DNA of 64,000 bases, from positions 4,030,001-4,094,000 of the forward strand of contig OZ245048.1 of the NCBI GenBank assembly GCA_965224435.1, read 5' to 3'. The stretch comes from JAJRQY01 sp965224435. GTDB taxonomy: Bacteria > Actinomycetota > Acidimicrobiia > Acidimicrobiales > SZUA-35. The notes under the pieces were generated by a model, which did not search any database, had not been told where the DNA came from, and was given only the letters and a program-made list of their open reading frames with translations. The translations under genes were made by a program, and so were the position numbers. Shown piece by piece: positions 9,470 through 17,754 of this stretch. Positions within the stretch are counted from its first letter, which is position 1. Each line of letters starts with the position of its first letter.

Positions 9470-9537
9470 ACAGATATTCACGCGTTCGGAGATGGCGTTC
9501 CAGATCGATTCGTGTCGAGGATGATCCAACCATGTGA

Positions 9538-10002
9538 TCACTCCACTCGCATGGTGACTTGGGCTTGGAGTGGGACATCGCCGACTAGCCAACCAACCAA
9601 CGGCACGTCAGTTGGAGATTGATAAGTCACTGTCGCCGTGGCCGAGTCACCGGTTGAACTCCCACCAGTGAGGCTGACGCTCATCCGACCCGACTCAAGA
9701 TTGGACCCGCCAACGGCCCCCGCCCGTGCTGCAGCCTGGGTTGGGTCCACAGCCGCAGCCCTGGCTGCTTCTCGAGCTGAATGGTTGACCAGCAGGAAGT
9801 CTTTAGCCACGAGTCCAGATTGAACAACCATGAGAGCAAACAGAACGGCAAGGGGAAGAGTCAGTGCCAGTTCGACCGTGGCCTGTCCTCGTTCGGTCCA
9901 ACGCACTTCGGCTAGACGAGCCTTGGTTTGACGTCTCTCCTCAGCATCTTGTTCCGTCTCGGTGGCCTCAGCAATCTCGGCACTGCTCTCCCCCCGACTC
10001 AT
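9538..10002 (-). CDS. tadE: TadE-like pilus assembly protein
   Basis: 154 residues. A charged cytoplasmic start is followed by the TadE signature ERGQATVELALTLPLAVLFA (type IV prepilin-like segment with the conserved glutamate), one long membrane helix, then AREAARAAAVDP and a secreted beta-rich tail. TadE-type pseudopilins take part in Flp/tad pilus biogenesis and are cut by a TadV-type peptidase, which is not in the window. The start codon shares one base with the stop of the upstream DUF4244 gene (TGATG), which indicates translational coupling. Confidence 0.85.
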   Translation of the reverse strand: MSRGESSAEIAEATETEQDAEERRQTKARLAEVRWTERGQATVELALTLPLAVLFALMVVQSGLVAKDFLLVNHSAREAARAAAVDPTQAAARAGAVGGSNLESGRMSVSLTGGSSTGDSATATVTYQSPTDVPLVGWLVGDVPLQAQVTMRVE

Positions 10003-10208
10003 CAGCCGACCCGACCGATCACTGAATCAAGCACCGTGTTGAGCAGATCAGAGATCTTGCCCGTACTTGCAGCCCAGGCCAGAACAAGTCCGGCAATCGT
10101 TGCTGCTCCGACAATGACAAGGGCGTACTCCGCCGTCGCTTGGCCCGCCTCGCTGGACTGTCGAGCGGCGTGGACTCGGGTGGACATGAGGGTGTAGAGC
10201 ATCAGCAT
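10002..10208 (-). CDS. DUF4244-type small pilin-like protein
   Basis: 68 residues: a basic N-terminus, then EAGQATAEYALVIVGAATIA and a single hydrophobic helix, closing with TVLDSVIGRVG. This is the actinobacterial DUF4244/Flp-like pilin pattern (G-Q-A-T-A-E-Y cut site plus helix). The start at 10208 is supported by AAGGAGA eight bases upstream. It is coupled to TadE and follows TadC, so it is probably the structural or minor pilin of this tad locus. Confidence 0.82.
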   Translation of the reverse strand: MLMLYTLMSTRVHAARQSSEAGQATAEYALVIVGAATIAGLVLAWAASTGKISDLLNTVLDSVIGRVG

Positions 10209-10249
10209 TCTGCTGTCTCCTTCTATTGGTAACGCATGAGTATTTGGAA

Positions 10250-10285
10250 GACAGCCGAAGCTGCGAGTGACAGCCGAAGCTGCGA
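10250..10285. repeat. Tandem 17-base direct repeat after the tadC stop
   Basis: The 17-mer GACAGCCGAAGCTGCGA occurs at 10250-10266 and again at 10269-10285 with a 2-base spacer. It sits directly downstream of the tadC stop codon (10291-10293, minus strand) and before the DUF4244 gene. No function is evident; replication slippage would explain it. Confidence 0.85.
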
Positions 10286-10290
10286 ATCGA

Positions 10291-11052
10291 CTAAGCCAGG
10301 AAACGACCGGCGGCCACGATCACCAGGGGCAGTACCGCTCCAAGTAAGACTGCAGGCAGGAAGCAAACAACCAGTGGGAACAAGAGCTGGATTGTCAGCT
10401 GCTTGGCCTTGGCTTCGGATGCTCTGCGACGATTGGCTTCTGCCTCATCGGCCAAGCGGACAAGCAAGCTGGCGATTGGGGCACCATCACGTTCGGTCGC
10501 GATCAAGGCTCGGGCCAGAGGACGATATGGCTCACCAAGTTGCTCAGGAAGACCATGCAAGACCATGACCAGCGACTGGCCCGCTTCTCGACTCGTCATC
10601 AGCTGTTGGAACACTGGGCTGACCGTGTTGTCGCCGCGTTGGGCCACCATTCGTATTCCCGAAGAGATTGTTCCACCAGCACCAAGCACGACGGCCAGCA
10701 GGTCAAGGGTCCCGGGCAGGGCGAGAAGCTTCTTGGTGGTCTGGTTAGCCCGATCCACCCGAGCCTTCCATCGTGATCCTCCGGCTAGGCAGGCGACTCC
10801 CACTACAGCCACCACAGGATGCAACAGCCAGCCAACAAGACCAGCACCTATCACCCAAAGACCAAATCGATGGCTCCCGCCTGATTGAACACCGGCCAGG
10901 CGTGACCGACCCGGCATTCGGTAGCCGGATGCTGGATGACTGGTCGCATTGCGCGAAGTAATTCTCTCCAGGCGTCGGGGATACCCGGTTGGTGCAAGGA
11001 CCAGGACACAGCTGCCGCTTAGAGCGGCCAGGACCAGAGCTATCACTGCCAC
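10291..11052 (-). CDS. tadC: TadC-like type II secretion F-family protein
   Basis: About 254 residues, an inner-membrane platform protein of the tad pilus machine. Hydrophobic helices occur near the N-terminus and around residues 90-110, with a strong pair at the C-terminus (LLFPLVVCFLPAVLLGAVLP). The T2SS-F cytoplasmic domain shows LPGTLDLLAVVLGAGGTIS and a basic helix ADEAEANRRRASEAKAKQ. I place the start at GTG 11052 (or GTG 11046) overlapping the TadB stop, because the upstream extension to 11112 is only TadB coding sequence in another frame. Confidence 0.82.
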   Translation of the reverse strand: MAVIALVLAALSGSCVLVLAPTGYPRRLERITSRNATSHPASGYRMPGRSRLAGVQSGGSHRFGLWVIGAGLVGWLLHPVVAVVGVACLAGGSRWKARVDRANQTTKKLLALPGTLDLLAVVLGAGGTISSGIRMVAQRGDNTVSPVFQQLMTSREAGQSLVMVLHGLPEQLGEPYRPLARALIATERDGAPIASLLVRLADEAEANRRRASEAKAKQLTIQLLFPLVVCFLPAVLLGAVLPLVIVAAGRFLA

Positions 11053-11881
11053 ACCAACTTCTGGATCCAGGTCCAGCCCACAGCCACCAAGAGCATGGAC
11101 CCGACAATGCAAGCCGCTCCTAGCAGCGAAGAGAAGTAGAACCGGGCCATCCGATGGTCAGCACCAGCAAGGAGCAGAGAAAACACCAGAGGCAGACCAG
11201 CCAACACCGCGGCCGACGCGGTGGCTTGACTGGCCTGGGTGCGAACCTCATCAAGCCCAGCCTGACGAGCACGCAATGTTTCGGACAAGCGCTCGATTGC
11301 CGGTCCAGCCGGGCCCCCGGACTCCACCAGCACAACAACCGCTATGGCCAAGAGTCGAAGAGCCGGGGTGGTTTCGTTCCCTTGCTCATTCTCAAGCATT
11401 CGCTCAAGCCCAACTTCCAGCCGCTCTCCGGCGGCGACAGCATCAGCAACAATGCTGAGGCTCGACGAAATCTCGCTCTTGGACCGCTTCCCTTCCTCGC
11501 CGACTGGCGAATGCTGACAGCTCATGGCAAATGCGGTAGCGAGTGAGCTACCCGATCGCAGTTCGTGAGCAATCTGATCGACAATGGCCAAGCAGCTCTC
11601 GCTCATTCGCTTGGGCATCCCTCCTTCGCCGAGAGGTTCGGTACAAGCTCACACATCCGAGCCAAACCAGGGGCCCAGCGATGGTCAATGACGGGCTACG
11701 CGACGGCGAGACCGAGGACCGCGAGAGCTATTGGTCCGACCCGATTCACGCCCTGGCTCAAGCCACGGGACTGTAGTTGGAAGGGTTCGGTAGGCCGAAC
11801 GGATCGCCGGCGATCTGTCCCCGCAGGCGAGAGTAAGACAACCACCGAACCAGCCAGCAAGGCAAGAACAAAGGGCATCAT
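11043..11881 (-). CDS. tadB: TadB-like secretion F protein, frame broken twice
   Basis: The gene starts at ATG 11881, whose ATGA overlaps the TadA stop, and runs to 11043. Frame one encodes MMPFVLALLAGSVVVLLSP and ends at a stop at 11696-11698. A second frame continues with PLVWLGCVSLYRTSRRRRD, the usual loop between the TadB helices. A third frame, from about 11589, gives LAIVDQIAHELRSGSSLATA and two C-terminal helices to the stop. Removing one base near 11697 and one G at 11588-11589 restores a continuous ~278-residue TadB. Intact neighbours and exact gene overlaps suggest sequence errors more than decay. Confidence 0.75.
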
Positions 11882-12952
11882 TGGCTGGACCAGATGGTGT
11901 GGGATCGGGGTCGATCACTCATCTGGACCGAGGCCACCGACGACACCCGGCGTACCCCTCCTGACCCACGAACCAGATGCACGATCACGTCAATGGCCGA
12001 CCCGATCTGGTCCCGAATAGCGGATAGGGGCAAGTCGACTCCACCCAAGAGGCACAAGGGTTTCCAGCCGTCGGAGACCCGACTCTGGATCATTGGCGTG
12101 GCAAGTAGTCAGCGAACCGTCATGCCCGGTGTTGAGGGCCAGCAAAAGATCCAGGGCTTCACCACCGCGCACTTCGCCAACGACAAGGCGGTCCGGTCGC
12201 ATCCGCAACGCATTGCGAACAAGTTGACGCAACGTGACTTGGCCCACGCCTTCGCTATTGGCGGGTCGGGCCTCCAACCGGATCACGTGTCGGCCAGGAA
12301 ACCGTAGCTCGGAGGTGTCTTCAACCACGATGATGCGCTCATCAGGGTTGATCAGTCCGCCGAGGCCGTTGAGCAGGGTCGTCTTTCCGGTGCCAGTTCC
12401 ACCGACGACCAGGATGGTGGAACGTTGCCTGACAAGCTCCGCCAAGATCTGGACAAGATCATCAGGACCGAAGGAATCTAGGGGTATCGGCTTGGCCGAG
12501 AATCGACGGATGGTCACGACCGGTCCGTCGATGGCCAGAGGCGGAACCACGACATTGACCCTGCTGCCGTCGGGGAGGCGGGCATCAACCATCGGACTTA
12601 CTCGGTCGACTCGTAGCCCAAGTGGATCGAGGATTCGTTCCACCAACAAACCAATGTCATCCGAAGTTACAACAGTAGAGGTCGGCCCGAGACCGTTCGA
12701 TGAGTCGACCCAGACCGGACCCGGCCCGTTGATCATGACTTCAGTAACATCGCTCCTTTCCAGAAGCCCGGCAATGGCTCCGTAACCAGTGGCACGTGCC
12801 AATGCTCGGTCGACACTTTGAGCTATTGACCCGCCGTCCAGAAGAGGCGCATCGTGACGCACCCACTCAATCAGCTCGTTGCGGTCTGCTGTCGGAGTCT
12901 CGGCCAGCCGGTGGGTCAGGCGATGGACCAGCTCATCGGCGTCGGGACTCAC
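11878..12952 (-). CDS. tadA: TadA/CpaF pilus ATPase, one frame break near the C-terminus
   Basis: Secretion ATPase of the VirB11/CpaF type that powers tad pilus assembly. Visible in the intact part (12952-~12062): the N-terminal domain, Walker A VVGGTGTGKTTLLNGLGGLI, the Asp box ERIIVVEDTSELR, Walker B MRPDRLVVGEVRGGEALDLL and the His box GSLTTCHANDPESGLRRLETL. Just after this the frame goes to a wrong ending, while another frame supplies the expected GGVDLPLSAIRDQIGSAIDV tail to a stop at 11878 that overlaps tadB. Dropping one C of a CC pair (12061-12062) joins the two. The start overlaps the TadZ stop by four bases. Confidence 0.82.
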
Positions 12953-13578
12953 AAGACCACCTTCAGCTTGTTGAGTGATCGAGGTACGCGAGATTCCAGT
13001 AGTCCGGCGTCAACGGCTCGAGCCACGGCAGGGTCCCAGGGGATCGAGGCCGTGACCGGAGCGTCAAGGGCGGCAGCAACATCGCTGCGTCGAAGCGCTC
13101 GCCCAGGCTCGACTACGAGCACGACGTCGTCGGGCGGAGGGCCACATTGGGCTTTGCGCAAGGCGATGTAGCAGGCTCGTGTCACTAGGACCGATCGCTC
13201 AGCAGCGTTCAACAGGGCGACCGCGGTAATTGATGATGTTCCAACATCGACAACAACCCGGCGGCCTTCTGATGCCAGCAATCTGGCGAGGAGTCGAAAG
13301 CGGTCTGTTGTTCCCGCGGGTTGACATCCACCGGTAGGCAACAAGGAGAGGCGATCTGACACGCTGACCTCCAAACGATGAAGAGCGTCAGCCGGGGGTT
13401 GCTCTGATCGAAACCAGTCGGCGAGGCCGGGGCCCTCGGCGTCGACCCCAAGGATGGCTGGCAAGTCACCATTGAGATCGACCAGCAGGGTCGAGTGTTG
13501 TTTGGCACTGAGAACGGCGGATGCCGCCGAGACGACTGAGCAGCCGACGCCGCCCTTGGCCGTGAAATAACAGAGCAC
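12949..13578 (-). CDS. TadZ/CpaE-like localisation ATPase with altered P-loop
   Basis: 209 residues of a MinD/ParA-like protein at the head of the tad operon. The deviant Walker A reads AKGGVGCSVVSAAS: the first lysine is kept, but the usual lysine before the serine is cysteine. STLLVDLNGDLPAILGV and RRVVVDVGTSS give the other nucleotide-fold strands. CpaE/TadZ proteins position the pilus machine, and many actinobacterial members have changed P-loops, so loss of ATP hydrolysis is plausible. The start is a GTG immediately before LCYFTAKGG. Confidence 0.78.
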   Translation of the reverse strand: MLCYFTAKGGVGCSVVSAASAVLSAKQHSTLLVDLNGDLPAILGVDAEGPGLADWFRSEQPPADALHRLEVSVSDRLSLLPTGGCQPAGTTDRFRLLARLLASEGRRVVVDVGTSSITAVALLNAAERSVLVTRACYIALRKAQCGPPPDDVVLVVEPGRALRRSDVAAALDAPVTASIPWDPAVARAVDAGLLESRVPRSLNKLKVVL

Positions 13579-13758
13579 GAGATGCCTCCAAGAAAACCTG
13601 AATCAGGAACGGAGGGGGAAGAAACCGTTGGGGGGAAGTGCACCTGCGAGCCAGTGGCCGAAGACCCGATCAGATGGATCGCGGCCAGCTCTGGGGAAGA
13701 GTGCGCTGAGATCAGACTAGGGGGCTTGTCACCGTTTCGCGCCGCTAGGGTTTCGAGT

Positions 13759-13854
13759 GGAGGTGTCCGAGTACCTGGTGGGCTCCCCCGCCTTCAAAGC
13801 GGGTGTGCGGTGTGATCCATCGCAGGCGGGTTCGATTCCCGTCCACCTCCGCCA
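13759..13854 (+). tRNA. selC: tRNA-Sec (UCA anticodon)
   Basis: A 96-base tRNA with encoded CCA. The acceptor stem is GGAGGTG paired with CACCTCC. The anticodon stem is CCCGC/GCGGG (13787-13791, 13799-13803) around loop CTTCAAA, anticodon TCA at 13794-13796, which reads UGA. A long variable arm (13806-13812 with 13818-13824, seven pairs) and a TTCGATT T-loop complete it. Length, UCA anticodon and large variable arm together identify selenocysteine tRNA. The matching selA and selB lie about 36 kb away on the same strand. Confidence 0.97.
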
Positions 13855-13897
13855 AACTGTTCCTCGCCAACTGAATTGGTTGGGGTTTCGACATGGT

Positions 13898-14257
13898 CTA
13901 CAGCTGGTCGACGGCGCTTGCCAGCAGGAGTAAGCCGACGACGACCCCGACTAAGCCGAAGGTCAGAACCGTTCCGACTCCAGCCAGGAAGCGGCACCGG
14001 AACAACGACGGTCCGAGAGGGTTCTGGGATCGAATAAGGTCGCGCAAACGGGTCTGCCAGAGAGCGCAGGATCGCCGGTAGGTGTACGCACTTGCCGTCG
14101 CCGCCAGGCCGCCGCTCAGGAGTAGTGCGAGTCCAACAGCCGTCGGTGATGACTGGTTCGGTGGTGCTAGCGCTGGCGGGATTATCGCGGGGACTACAAC
14201 ACCGATCAGCAGCCAGCCAAGAACAAGTTTCAGTTCTTTCTTCGTCCCAGTCCTCAT
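13898..14257 (-). CDS. Small membrane protein of unknown function
   Basis: 119 residues with about four hydrophobic segments: LKLVLGWLLIGVVVPAIIPP, AVGLALLLSGGLAATASAY, and a strong C-terminal pair ending VGVVVGLLLLASAVDQL, with a basic loop (YRRSCALWQTRLRDLIR) between. I recognise no family. It lies convergent to selC, which ends 43 bases away, and is isolated from the neighbouring operons. Confidence 0.55.
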   Translation of the reverse strand: MRTGTKKELKLVLGWLLIGVVVPAIIPPALAPPNQSSPTAVGLALLLSGGLAATASAYTYRRSCALWQTRLRDLIRSQNPLGPSLFRCRFLAGVGTVLTFGLVGVVVGLLLLASAVDQL

Positions 14258-14370
14258 TGAGACGGACCCTAGAACAGCACCATTTCTTCCCCGTTAGCCA
14301 TCGACCTGCACGGGCTTCCCCAAGCTAAGCAAGATATGGCTGTCATACGTTGCAAGTAGGTTCGAGGTCG

Positions 14371-14748
14371 ATGAAAAAGCGATTCATACGGACCGATGAT
14401 CTTCTAGCTGACAACGACGAAGTAGTCATTCGCGGAGGCCCTTTAGACACCAAATTGATACGGACGGACGCGCAGCGCATGCACGACATCTACGGAGTCT
14501 TCGGAGTATCAGTATTTGCCCCGCGACAAGCCACCATCGACGAGCTGGCCCAGCAGTCTCCGTTGGCACGATTTGCCCAACTGACGATTGTCTCTGTTCA
14601 AGCCATCAAGTCGGCTGGGCTATCCCTTGAGCCGACCGGGCGCAATCCGCATCACTTCACCATCATGTTCCAAGACCTGGATCATTCGGTGGAAGCTCTT
14701 CGATCGTGCAGGCAAAGTGTTTGGATCAACCCCTATTATGAGGCCTAG
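14371..14748 (+). CDS. Hypothetical protein, first of a two-gene cassette
   Basis: 125 residues from ATG 14371, which has GAGGT three bases upstream. The sequence is soluble and mixed alpha/beta: RFIRTDDLLADNDEVVIRGG at the start, then DAQRMHDIYGVFGVSVFAP and NPHHFTIMFQDLDHSVEALR. No known domain is recognised. A second small gene follows 28 bases later on the same strand. Both sit in a short stretch of small unknown genes just downstream of selC. Confidence 0.6.
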   Translation: MKKRFIRTDDLLADNDEVVIRGGPLDTKLIRTDAQRMHDIYGVFGVSVFAPRQATIDELAQQSPLARFAQLTIVSVQAIKSAGLSLEPTGRNPHHFTIMFQDLDHSVEALRSCRQSVWINPYYEA

Positions 14749-14776
14749 TGATTTCTCTAACAACCAGGAGCAGGTG

Positions 14777-15034
14777 ATGGCTCTTCCCGTAACACTTATC
14801 GCTGATCTCAACGCGCAAGATGACGATGGGTTCGGGTGGTCCACGCTTTCAGACGCGGTGGAGCCAGCGCAGATCAAACCCGGAGCGACCCTTTTGGCGG
14901 GCTCCGCTCAAGCTCAGGCCGTCGTTCGAATCGTTGCCGTCGACGACGATGGGCAGGTCCATTTCACTATTCTCCCCGGGTCGGTGAGAAAGAACGAGCA
15001 TCTCATCGGACATCAGGCTTCACCGCTTTCTTGA
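14777..15034 (+). CDS. Hypothetical protein, second of a two-gene cassette
   Basis: 85 residues from ATG 14777, preceded by AGGAGCAGGTG, a good ribosome-binding site. Composition is acidic (LIADLNAQDDDGFGWSTLSD near the start), with AVVRIVAVDDDGQVHFTILP forming a likely beta hairpin. This could be a small beta-barrel partner of the upstream protein. The short acidic second gene resembles toxin-antitoxin or immunity layouts, but there is no direct evidence for that. Confidence 0.55.
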   Translation: MALPVTLIADLNAQDDDGFGWSTLSDAVEPAQIKPGATLLAGSAQAQAVVRIVAVDDDGQVHFTILPGSVRKNEHLIGHQASPLS

Positions 15035-15065
15035 TGCTACTGCCACGATGGCGGCGGCTACCGAA

Positions 15066-16385
15066 TTAGATCGTTCGGGAGTGAGATGTGATGCCCCTGC
15101 CTTTGCGGTGAAGCACTCCCACCAACAGTTCAGCAATTTCATCAATCTGATTGTTGGTCAGGGCTGAGATCGTGACCCGAACCGCCGGAGCCGAAGCAAT
15201 TCGGTAGCCACTGGCGCCGCGGATGGCATAGCCCTTGTCTCGAAGAGCCACAATTGCCGGTTCTTCCTCGGTGACCGGAATCCACACTTGAAACCCAGAG
15301 CTCGCAGTCGACGCGATCCCTTGCTTGGCCAAGGCGGCTACCAGGCGATTGCGACGACTGGTGTACGCAGCAGCGGCCGACTTCATCTTCTTCTGGGCTG
15401 CGGGATCGCTTAGAAGACTGGCCACGATCCGTTGCAAGAAATGGCTCACCCAGCCAGCACCCATCTGCATCCGGCCCTCAATCCGATCCAAGGTCTGCTC
15501 GTCACCAACGACTAACGCCAGCCGGTAGTCGGGACCCAGCGTCTTGGCCACTGACCGGACAACCACCCAACGTCGGCGATCATGATCCAGGTAGTGCACG
15601 GGCACCCCGGCAACCGGACCAGCGTGGTCGTCTTCAATGACTAGAACCGATGGGTAGGTTTCCAGGACCGTTCGGAGTTCTGCTGTCCGCTCAGCATCGA
15701 AGGTGGCCCCGGTGGGATTCTGGGCCCGAGGAGTGAGCACCACTACAGATACACCGAGTTCCAGTGCACCGTGAAGCGCTGCTGGCGTCACTCCACGCTC
15801 GTCAAGTTGCATGGGTACGGCGACAAGTCCAAGGGCCGCCACCATCTGATGCACAGGCGAGTGACCGGGGTCTTCAACACCAATCCGGTCTCCGACCAGA
15901 CAGTGAACCCCAAGGATTCGCTCGATGGCATCCATCGCCCCGGAGGCAACCGTCAGCCGGCTCACTTCTAGTCCGTCATCGGCCAACCATGCCGATCCAG
16001 CTTTGATGAGTTCATCGACCACCATGGCGTTGCCATAGCGCCCACCGGGCTTGGCCGCTGCCAAGAGCATTCTGGAGGTGGCCCGGGGAAGGAGGGATTG
16101 GTCTGGGTTCCCCGAGGCTGCATCGACCAGGTCGCTGGGCATGGGTGCGTAAGGCACGGCCTGAACCGTGGTTCGGATGGCGACGATTGTTCCCTGCCGC
16201 CCACGGCCGACGACAACACCTCGCTCACGCAAGCGCCGGTAGGCGGCAGCAACGGTGTTGGGAGCGATGCCTAACTCGTCGGCCAGAACTCGGACTGCAG
16301 CGAGCTTGTCTCCCGGATTCAGATTGCCGCTAGCAACACGCCGCTCGACGTCACCGACAATTTCACTGGCAGTCCATCTCGACAT
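15066..16385 (-). CDS. MocR-family PLP-dependent transcriptional regulator
   Basis: 439 residues: an N-terminal GntR-type winged helix (RRVASGNLNPGDKLAAVRVL, then LGIAPNTVAAAYRRLRERG) fused to a fold-type I aminotransferase domain. The PLP-binding lysine is in RSVAKTLGPDYRLALV; AQNPTGATFD and the SGAMDAIERIL loop are also present. MocR proteins sense pyridoxal phosphate or a related amine and act on a neighbouring divergent gene. Here that gene is a PNPOx-like flavoprotein starting 20 bases away, with paired direct repeats between and around the starts. Confidence 0.9.
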   Translation of the reverse strand: MSRWTASEIVGDVERRVASGNLNPGDKLAAVRVLADELGIAPNTVAAAYRRLRERGVVVGRGRQGTIVAIRTTVQAVPYAPMPSDLVDAASGNPDQSLLPRATSRMLLAAAKPGGRYGNAMVVDELIKAGSAWLADDGLEVSRLTVASGAMDAIERILGVHCLVGDRIGVEDPGHSPVHQMVAALGLVAVPMQLDERGVTPAALHGALELGVSVVVLTPRAQNPTGATFDAERTAELRTVLETYPSVLVIEDDHAGPVAGVPVHYLDHDRRRWVVVRSVAKTLGPDYRLALVVGDEQTLDRIEGRMQMGAGWVSHFLQRIVASLLSDPAAQKKMKSAAAAYTSRRNRLVAALAKQGIASTASSGFQVWIPVTEEEPAIVALRDKGYAIRGASGYRIASAPAVRVTISALTNNQIDEIAELLVGVLHRKGRGITSHSRTI

Positions 16386-16393
16386 GGTGTTAT

Positions 16394-16422
16394 TGTATCA
16401 ATATATGACTAGTAATGTATCA
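16394..16422. promoter_or_regulatory. Direct-repeat operator candidate for MocR
   Basis: The heptamer TGTATCA occurs at 16394-16400 and 16416-16422, 22 bases apart, i.e. about two helical turns, in the same orientation. It lies in the short region shared by the divergent MocR and PNPOx genes. MocR-type dimers are known to use direct repeats at such spacing. The site overlaps the chosen start of the plus-strand gene, so either that mRNA has almost no leader or its true start is further in. Confidence 0.45.
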
Positions 16423-17109
16423 GAACAATTAGGATTAGGTGATGCGGTGTTGGGCGAGCCTCCGTCTGAAGCCGTCAGGATCAAGCGAGGCTTGAACCGG
16501 GCCAGCTACGAACAAACCATCGTGCATCAGATTCTCGACTCGGGCTGGCTAGCCCATGTCGGAACGGTCCGAGACGGTCTGCCGGTTGTCATCCCCATGT
16601 TCTATGTACGTGACGGCAACTCCATACTTATTCACGGTGCACCTGCCAGCGGCGTCATCCGTCGCGGCAAAGGCTTCGACGTTTGCATCACCGTGACCTA
16701 CCTGGATGGTTTCGTCCTGGCTCGTTCTTCCTTCCACCACTCGGTGAACTACCGGTCGGTCGTCGTCATCGGTGAAGCCGAGCTGATCACCGATCCAGTG
16801 GAGAAAGAAGCTGCTTTGGACCTATTTGTTGAGAATCTAGTGCCCGGCCGTATGGCCCAACTTCGGCCGACCAACAAGAAAGAGCTGACCGGAACTTCAG
16901 TTCTTCGAGTCTCACTGGAACAGGCTTCGGCCAAGGTGCGAACCGGCGGGCCAATCGATGATGAAGAGGACTATGACTTCGATGTCTGGGCTGGCGAAGT
17001 GCCAATGACCCAGACAGTCGGGCAGGCCATCGCTGATCCACGACTGAAAGCCGGTGTCGAGTTCCCCCAGAACCTACAAACCATGACTGGTTTCGACTCC
17101 GCAGAATAG
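16405..17109 (+). CDS. Pyridoxamine 5'-phosphate oxidase-family flavoprotein
   Basis: About 234 residues of a split-barrel flavin-binding fold (PNPOx-like, FMN or F420). Characteristic are LDSGWLAHVGTVRDGLPVVI, PMFYVRDGNSILIHGAPASG and CITVTYLDGFVLARSSFHHS, a pattern often seen beside MocR-type regulators. The C-terminal ~50 residues include DDEEDYDFDVWAGEVPMTQT, typical of the same subgroup. ATG 16405 is the first plausible start. Divergence from a PLP-sensing regulator suggests a role in vitamin B6 or amine chemistry. Confidence 0.85.
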   Translation: MTSNVSEQLGLGDAVLGEPPSEAVRIKRGLNRASYEQTIVHQILDSGWLAHVGTVRDGLPVVIPMFYVRDGNSILIHGAPASGVIRRGKGFDVCITVTYLDGFVLARSSFHHSVNYRSVVVIGEAELITDPVEKEAALDLFVENLVPGRMAQLRPTNKKELTGTSVLRVSLEQASAKVRTGGPIDDEEDYDFDVWAGEVPMTQTVGQAIADPRLKAGVEFPQNLQTMTGFDSAE

Positions 17110-17170
17110 GAACGGCACGTTCACTCGGGGTCAGGAGCAAATCGACGTACCAAGTCAGTGGTGATCGCCC

Positions 17171-17488
17171 TCAAAGCCCCAATACTGCCCGAAGACCATC
17201 GTCGACGTCCTCGAGCAAGACCTGGGGTAGCTGGCCGGCCTGCTCGTCCAGTAATGCCCGATCGATCAGCTCAAGACCGAGTGGGACAGCAACAGAGTCC
17301 TTGGGCAGGCCCGTCGCTACTGAACGAAGCAGCACATTGCCCGCCAAGCCTGCTCGCTCAACATAGGAGGTGAGAGGTACGACGTGGGTCTGCCAAACCT
17401 CAACAGTAAGAACGTCTTCGGACGAGACAACAACGCATGGTCGGCGCTTGTCCAGGTCAATCCAATACACACCCCCGCGCCTTACCAC
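17171..17488 (-). CDS. mazF: MazF/PemK-like mRNA interferase toxin
   Basis: 105 residues of the PemK/MazF fold. The start is VRRGGVYWIDLDKRRPCVVV (RGxxYWxD, then the RPxVV loop); VEVWQTHVVPLTSY and NVLLRSVATGLPKDSVAVPL follow, with the conserved serine/threonine and acidic residues in place. These toxins cut single-stranded RNA at short motifs. Its GTG start overlaps the stop of the upstream antitoxin frame (17482-17484), the usual coupling in such modules. Confidence 0.85.
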   Translation of the reverse strand: MVRRGGVYWIDLDKRRPCVVVSSEDVLTVEVWQTHVVPLTSYVERAGLAGNVLLRSVATGLPKDSVAVPLGLELIDRALLDEQAGQLPQVLLEDVDDGLRAVLGL

Positions 17489-17714
17489 GGTGCGGAACGT
17501 TCCATTCGCTCTGCCACTATCGAGGACTCTTCATGGGTCGGCGGCTCAGCACCAGCCAACGAAGCGTCGGCCAACAACTGCTGGCCGATACTCAGCCCTG
17601 TCTGGTTGGCGGCATGGTGACGAAGTTGATCAGCAATCCACACTGAAAACGGCACTCCGAGGCCCTCAATGATGGGTACTACATCGTCGGGCAGACTGAT
17701 CGTCTTGTGGGCAT
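17482..17714 (-). CDS. MazE-like antitoxin, start region frame-broken
   Basis: An antitoxin-like reading frame directly upstream of the MazF-like gene: HKTISLPDDVVPIIEGLGVP, then FSVWIADQLRHHAANQTG and a ~25-residue acidic tail ending ERSAPW. The N-terminal strand and helix-turn-helix resemble ribbon-helix-helix DNA binders. In the sequence given this frame has no ATG or GTG before a stop. The ATG at 17712-17714 is out of frame by one base, and one extra C in the CCC run at 17709-17711 would fuse it in frame. I therefore infer a real antitoxin with a one-base sequence error. Confidence 0.65.
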
Positions 17715-17733
17715 GTATGTATCATACATACAT
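17713..17733. promoter_or_regulatory. Perfect inverted repeat at the MazEF-like operon start
   Basis: A perfect 10-base inverted repeat, ATGTATGTAT and ATACATACAT, separated by a single C. It overlaps the proposed antitoxin start codon on the minus strand. Its symmetry and position fit an autoregulatory operator for the antitoxin dimer. It is also strikingly AT-rich compared with its surroundings. Confidence 0.65.
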
Positions 17734-17754
17734 CATTCCAGGCGTCAATCTTGC

